Source: Caldisericia bacterium
GTDB lineage: Bacteria; Caldisericota; Caldisericia; JAAYUI01
Assembly: GCA_017999835.1 (NCBI GenBank)
Contig: JAGNLA010000022.1
Coordinates: 1 to 24,283 of the forward strand
Direction of reading: 5' to 3'
DNA length: 24,283 nucleotides
The notes under the pieces were generated by a model that did no database searches, was not told the DNA's origin, and saw nothing but the letters and a program-made list of their open reading frames with translations. Each line of letters begins with the position of its first letter. Position 1 is the stretch's first letter. Shown here piece after piece: positions 21,896-24,283 of the stretch. The translations under genes and the position numbers were made by a program.

Positions 21896-22342
21896 ATGGA
21901 CGGATTTCCAAAACTGGCTTTCGATCAAGCAAGGCTGGCTTTAGAACATGAAGAGCTGCCTGTTGGCGCGGTTGTCGTGCTAAACGGGCAGGTCATCGGT
22001 TCCGGATTCAACCGTACATTTTTGGATAACGACCCAACAGCCCACGCTGAAATTATCGCCATCAGGCAAGCAGCAAAAGCAGTTGGTGACAGGCGTTTGA
22101 CCGATGCTTCCATCTATGTCACCCTTGAACCATGCCCAATGTGCGTTGGTGCAATTCTTTTAGCCAGAATAACAAAAATATATTTTGCCGCATACGACCC
22201 TGCCAATGGCGCCTGCGGCTCAAGGCAAAACCTCGCCGTCTACCCTGTCTTTGGTTGGAGTGCCCAGGTTTTCCAGATGCCGGGGCAGGAAGAGTCGGCT
22301 CAGCTTATCAGAGAGTTTTTTCAAAAAAGGAGAGGCAAATGA
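21896..22342 (+). CDS. tadA: tRNA-specific adenosine deaminase
   Basis: TadA converts A34 to inosine in the anticodon of tRNA-Arg(ACG), allowing one tRNA to read CGU, CGC and CGA. The 148-residue protein has the zinc-binding and catalytic HAE motif (His50, Glu52, in TAHAEI) and PCPMC (Cys80, Cys83), plus the usual GAVVV strand near residue 24. AAAGGG lies just before the ATG. The stop codon overlaps the yhaM start by 4 nt (ATGA). The tRNA substrate gene sits immediately upstream. Guanine or cytosine deaminases share the fold, but the length and context favour TadA. Confidence 0.93.
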   Translation: MDGFPKLAFDQARLALEHEELPVGAVVVLNGQVIGSGFNRTFLDNDPTAHAEIIAIRQAAKAVGDRRLTDASIYVTLEPCPMCVGAILLARITKIYFAAYDPANGACGSRQNLAVYPVFGWSAQVFQMPGQEESAQLIREFFQKRRGK

Positions 22343-23286
22343 GCAATCACACTTTTATCAAAGATTTCCAGCATGGTCAGCAGATTCCCCAGGATTATTT
22401 CGTTTGTCTGAAAAAAACCGACCGCCAAACCAAAGACGGCAAACCCTATATTCAGTTCACGGTATCTGACAAATCAGGGCAAATTGACGGCAAGATGTGG
22501 GAAAACTCGATAAAAGAATTCGGTGCTGACTTTGCTGAAAAGATGGTTGTCGTTGTGCGTGGTCGTGTCGAGCTTTATGAAGGCAGACTGCAGATGATCG
22601 CTGACAGGATAGCAAAGGCAGACCCAAAAAACTATGACTCCTCATGGTTCCTGCCCCAGTCGCCTGTCGAGATTGCCGACATCCTCTCAGAAATTACTGG
22701 TTTACTATCATCGGTCAAGGATTCTGGACTTACCAAACTCATCGGTGCTTTCTTCGATGACCCTGACATCATAGACAACTTTAAAACTGCGCCAGGGGCA
22801 ACAAACCTCCACCATGCCTATATCGGCGGTCTTGCCCATCACACACTTTGCGTAATGAAATTCTGTGACCACCTAACCCAGCTCTATCCTTCAATTGACC
22901 GCGATGTGCTGCTTGTTGCCGGGCTATTCCATGACATTGGAAAAACCAAGGAAAACAATTGGGACTTGTACTTCGAGCGCACCGATGCCGGTGAACTCAT
23001 CGGCCACATCATCATCAGCCGCGACATTTTCCTCCGATGTGCAAAGTTGGTCAACCTCGACCCAAGGCTGACAACCCACATTGAACACTGCATTCTCAGC
23101 CACCACGGCTCCTATGAGTACGGCTCGCCCAAGCTCCCCATGACTGTGGAGGCGTTTGCCCTCCACCTTGCCGATCTTGGCGATTCCCGCATGGACGAGT
23201 ATTTCAGGATGCTTGAAAAAGTTCCTGAAGGCGGCTCAACAGACCGCATCAAGTTCCTGGACAACCGCAAGCTTTACAGGCTCTAA
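22339..23286 (+). CDS. yhaM: YhaM-type 3'-5' exoribonuclease
   Basis: The 315-residue protein joins an N-terminal OB-fold nucleic-acid-binding domain (about 15-95, with IQFTVSDKSGQIDGKMW) to a C-terminal HD metal-dependent hydrolase domain. The HD residues are visible: His167/His168 (GLAHHTL), His198-Asp199 (LFHDIGKTKEN), His223, His255/His256 (LSHHGS) and Asp279. This is the layout of B. subtilis YhaM, a 3'-5' RNA/DNA exonuclease. The start is ATG 22339 with AAGGAGAGG; longer frames through tadA are not coding. It is the last gene of the gltX operon, linked with tRNA and RNA metabolism. Confidence 0.9.
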   Translation: MSNHTFIKDFQHGQQIPQDYFVCLKKTDRQTKDGKPYIQFTVSDKSGQIDGKMWENSIKEFGADFAEKMVVVVRGRVELYEGRLQMIADRIAKADPKNYDSSWFLPQSPVEIADILSEITGLLSSVKDSGLTKLIGAFFDDPDIIDNFKTAPGATNLHHAYIGGLAHHTLCVMKFCDHLTQLYPSIDRDVLLVAGLFHDIGKTKENNWDLYFERTDAGELIGHIIISRDIFLRCAKLVNLDPRLTTHIEHCILSHHGSYEYGSPKLPMTVEAFALHLADLGDSRMDEYFRMLEKVPEGGSTDRIKFLDNRKLYRL

Positions 23287-23294
23287 AAAACTTT

Positions 23295-23317
23295 CCTTGC
23301 CAAACGGCCAAGGTTTT
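23295..23317 (+). terminator. Weak terminator after yhaM
   Basis: CCTTGCC (23295-23301) and GGCCAAGG (23306-23313) form a stem with one bulged base, followed by TTTT. It overlaps the -35 box of the tRNA-Ser(CGA) promoter. Confidence 0.4.
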
Positions 23318-23325
23318 GCTATAGT
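23297..23325 (+). promoter_or_regulatory. tRNA-Ser(CGA) promoter
   Basis: TTGCCA (23297-23302) and TATAGT (23320-23325) have 17-nt spacing and end 12 nt before the tRNA. Confidence 0.7.
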
Positions 23326-23337
23326 GTGCTATCGTGT

Positions 23338-23429
23338 GGAGAGGTGGCTGAGCGGTTGAAAGCGCCTGACTCGAAATCAGGTATGTGGGGCGACCTGCAT
23401 CGGGGGTTCAAATCCCCCCCTCTCCGCCA
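23338..23429 (+). tRNA. tRNA-Ser(CGA)
   Basis: The acceptor GGAGAGG pairs with CCTCTCC. The anticodon stem is CCTGA/TCAGG with loop CTCGAAA (anticodon CGA). A long variable arm follows, and the T-stem is GGGGG/CCCCC. The discriminator is G23426 and CCA is encoded at 23427-23429. AT-rich, mobile-looking DNA begins directly after it. Confidence 0.95.
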
Positions 23430-23446
23430 AATGGAGGATATTGACA

Positions 23447-24078
23447 ATGGATAAGCAACCAGAATATTCTGCTAGTGCTTTTAATTGCCCAAATTGTGGA
23501 GCATATGCTGAACAAACATGGATCCCCCTTTGTTTACAGGAAGTCAATTATAGCATTGGAATTATGGAATAAATGTTGCTAAATGTAATGCTTGTAAGAG
23601 AATATCGATATGGTTAGATGGAAAGATGATTTATCCTTTATCAAACGGCATAGAATCCCCCAATAAAGACTTAAATGATGAAATCAAAAATATGTATAAC
23701 GAAGCAAAATCAATAGTAAATTTATCTCCTAGAGCATCTGCCGGATTGCTAAGATTGGCGTCTCAATTGTTTTGTATTCAATTAGGCAAAAAAGGTGAAG
23801 ATTTATACAATGAAATTGGCAATATTGTTAATGAAGGATGTCCGATAGAAGTTCAACAAGCTTTTGATATTCTAAGGTTAGATGGTAACAAGTCAGTGCA
23901 TCCAGCAGAAATATCTTTGACCGATAAAGAATTTGATGCTGAATTTCTCTTCTATTTGATAAACTTCTTAGCAAACAAATTAATTACTGAGCCTAAAAAA
24001 ATAAAGGAAAAGTATCTGCAGCTTCCATATTCAAAGTTAGAATCAATTGAGAGTAGAGACAAAAAGGAGAAAAAATGA
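23447..24078 (+). pseudogene. DUF4145-like gene with a frameshift
   Basis: ATG 23447 (preceded by GGAGGAT) opens a frame with FNCPNCGAYAEQTW, the first Cys pair of a zinc ribbon, but it stops at 23570-23572. The second Cys pair (AKCNACKRISIW) and the rest of the protein lie in the -1 frame from about 23554 to 24078. Together they give a DUF4145-type protein: zinc ribbon, then a helical domain with SPRASAGLLRLASQLF and NKSVHPAEI. The two frames can join only between 23554 and 23569, and no slippery heptamer is seen there, so a lost base or a sequencing error is most likely. Such domains often occur in accessory and defence-related proteins. The region is much more AT-rich than the genes before it. 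Confidence 0.7.
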
Positions 24079-24161
24079 ATTTATCTAAAATAATTCTTAT
24101 TATTTTAGGATCTGGTGCATTTGCTGCTATTATATCATTTTTATTAAATTATTTTTGGTAA
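24075..24161 (+). CDS. 28-residue single-helix membrane peptide
   Basis: A very short frame starts at ATG 24075, overlapping the stop of the DUF4145-like gene by 4 nt (ATGA), with AAGGAG about 5 nt upstream. The peptide begins MNLSKIILIILGSGAF and ends FLLNYFW. It is one hydrophobic helix with a Lys near the N-terminus and aromatic residues at the C-terminal end. The overlap, ribosome binding site and composition suggest a translated small membrane protein paired with the DUF4145 protein. I recognise no family, and an accidental frame in AT-rich DNA cannot be excluded. Confidence 0.5.
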   Translation: MNLSKIILIILGSGAFAAIISFLLNYFW

Positions 24162-24182
24162 TTCCCACCCTCAGCCACCAAC

Positions 24183-24283
24183 TTAGACCATATTACTCCT
24201 GTTAATCAACATTTTCAACAACAATCTCACTTGATACGATGTAGGTTCTTTTCTGTGATTGTACTTCCAGACATAATCAGCAA
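24183..24283 (-). mobile_element. C-terminal end of an IS1595-like transposase
   Basis: The minus-strand frame entering from the right edge has 32 visible codons and stops at TAA 24185-24183. It begins ADYVWKYNHRKEP and ends with LLLKMLINR. The [WF]-[KR]-[YF]-N-[HR]-R block followed by an LLLK-type helix matches the end of IS1595/ISXO2-like transposases as I remember them. It supports an insertion sequence just outside the window. Whether it is intact cannot be seen. Confidence 0.45.

Noticed and set aside
22132-22338. Longer N-terminus of yhaM through tadA
   Set aside because: This is the shifted frame of tadA; the coupled ATGA start at 22339 fits the family.
1-24283. CRISPR array, toxin-antitoxin pair, restriction system or prophage genes
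   Set aside because: No regularly spaced repeats, no recognisable toxin or nuclease partners and no phage structural genes were seen; the recombinase-like domain at 5876 lacks catalytic residues.

Overview
The window is a dense stretch of bacterial chromosome of moderate GC content. Most genes are housekeeping or biosynthetic and sit in tight operons with 1-20 nt overlaps. No ribosomal RNA or other decisive marker is present. The gene set (class V aminotransferase/serA/DUF1015 cluster, nadABC, QueH, YhaM-type exonuclease, long SH3b amidase with AMIN-like and CuAO-N-like regions) would fit a Clostridia-like lineage or an uncultured phylum such as Riflebacteria or Wallbacteria. That placement is a guess.

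Layout. 1-237: start of an exported protein (minus strand) cut by the edge. 553-774: internally deleted IS1595-type transposase remnant. 878-1801: ArsP_2-type metal permease. 1907-1937: shared terminator. 1956-5746 (minus): operon of small EamA-type transporter, class V aminotransferase, SerA and DUF1015 protein, probably a serine pathway. 5876-6805: unusual membrane protein with a recombinase-like N-terminal helical domain. 6859-6933: tRNA-Gly(CCC). 6944-7933 (minus): MarR-GNAT fusion. 8258-8332: tRNA-Cys(GCA). 8379-11717 (minus): nadA-nadB-nadC, de novo NAD synthesis. 11795-13394: ruvB-queH. 13391-18136 (minus): smpB, N-acetylmuramoyl-L-alanine amidase, rph, rdgB. 18203-18697: orphan gene. 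18692-19832 (minus): two paralogous exported DUF5666 proteins. 20044-20136: tRNA-Ser(GCT). 20332-23286: gltX, tRNA-Arg(ACG), tadA, yhaM. 23338-23429: tRNA-Ser(CGA). 23447-24283: AT-rich tail with a frameshifted DUF4145 gene, a 28-residue membrane peptide gene and the end of a second IS1595-like transposase.

The most notable points are these. tRNA-Arg(ACG), the standard TadA substrate, lies directly upstream of tadA. Several first genes (ruvB, smpB, the 18203 gene, probably nadA) have a -10 box only 6-9 nt before the start codon and no ribosome binding site, which suggests leaderless mRNAs. A near-perfect palindrome carries both back-to-back -35 boxes between nadA and ruvB. The two DUF5666 paralogues share an exact 12-nt promoter element at matched distances. 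A tyrosine-recombinase-like domain is joined to membrane helices. Nothing in the window clearly forms a known defence system or a complete new multi-gene system. The nearest candidates are the DUF4145/small-peptide pair beside tRNA-Ser and the DUF5666 pair.
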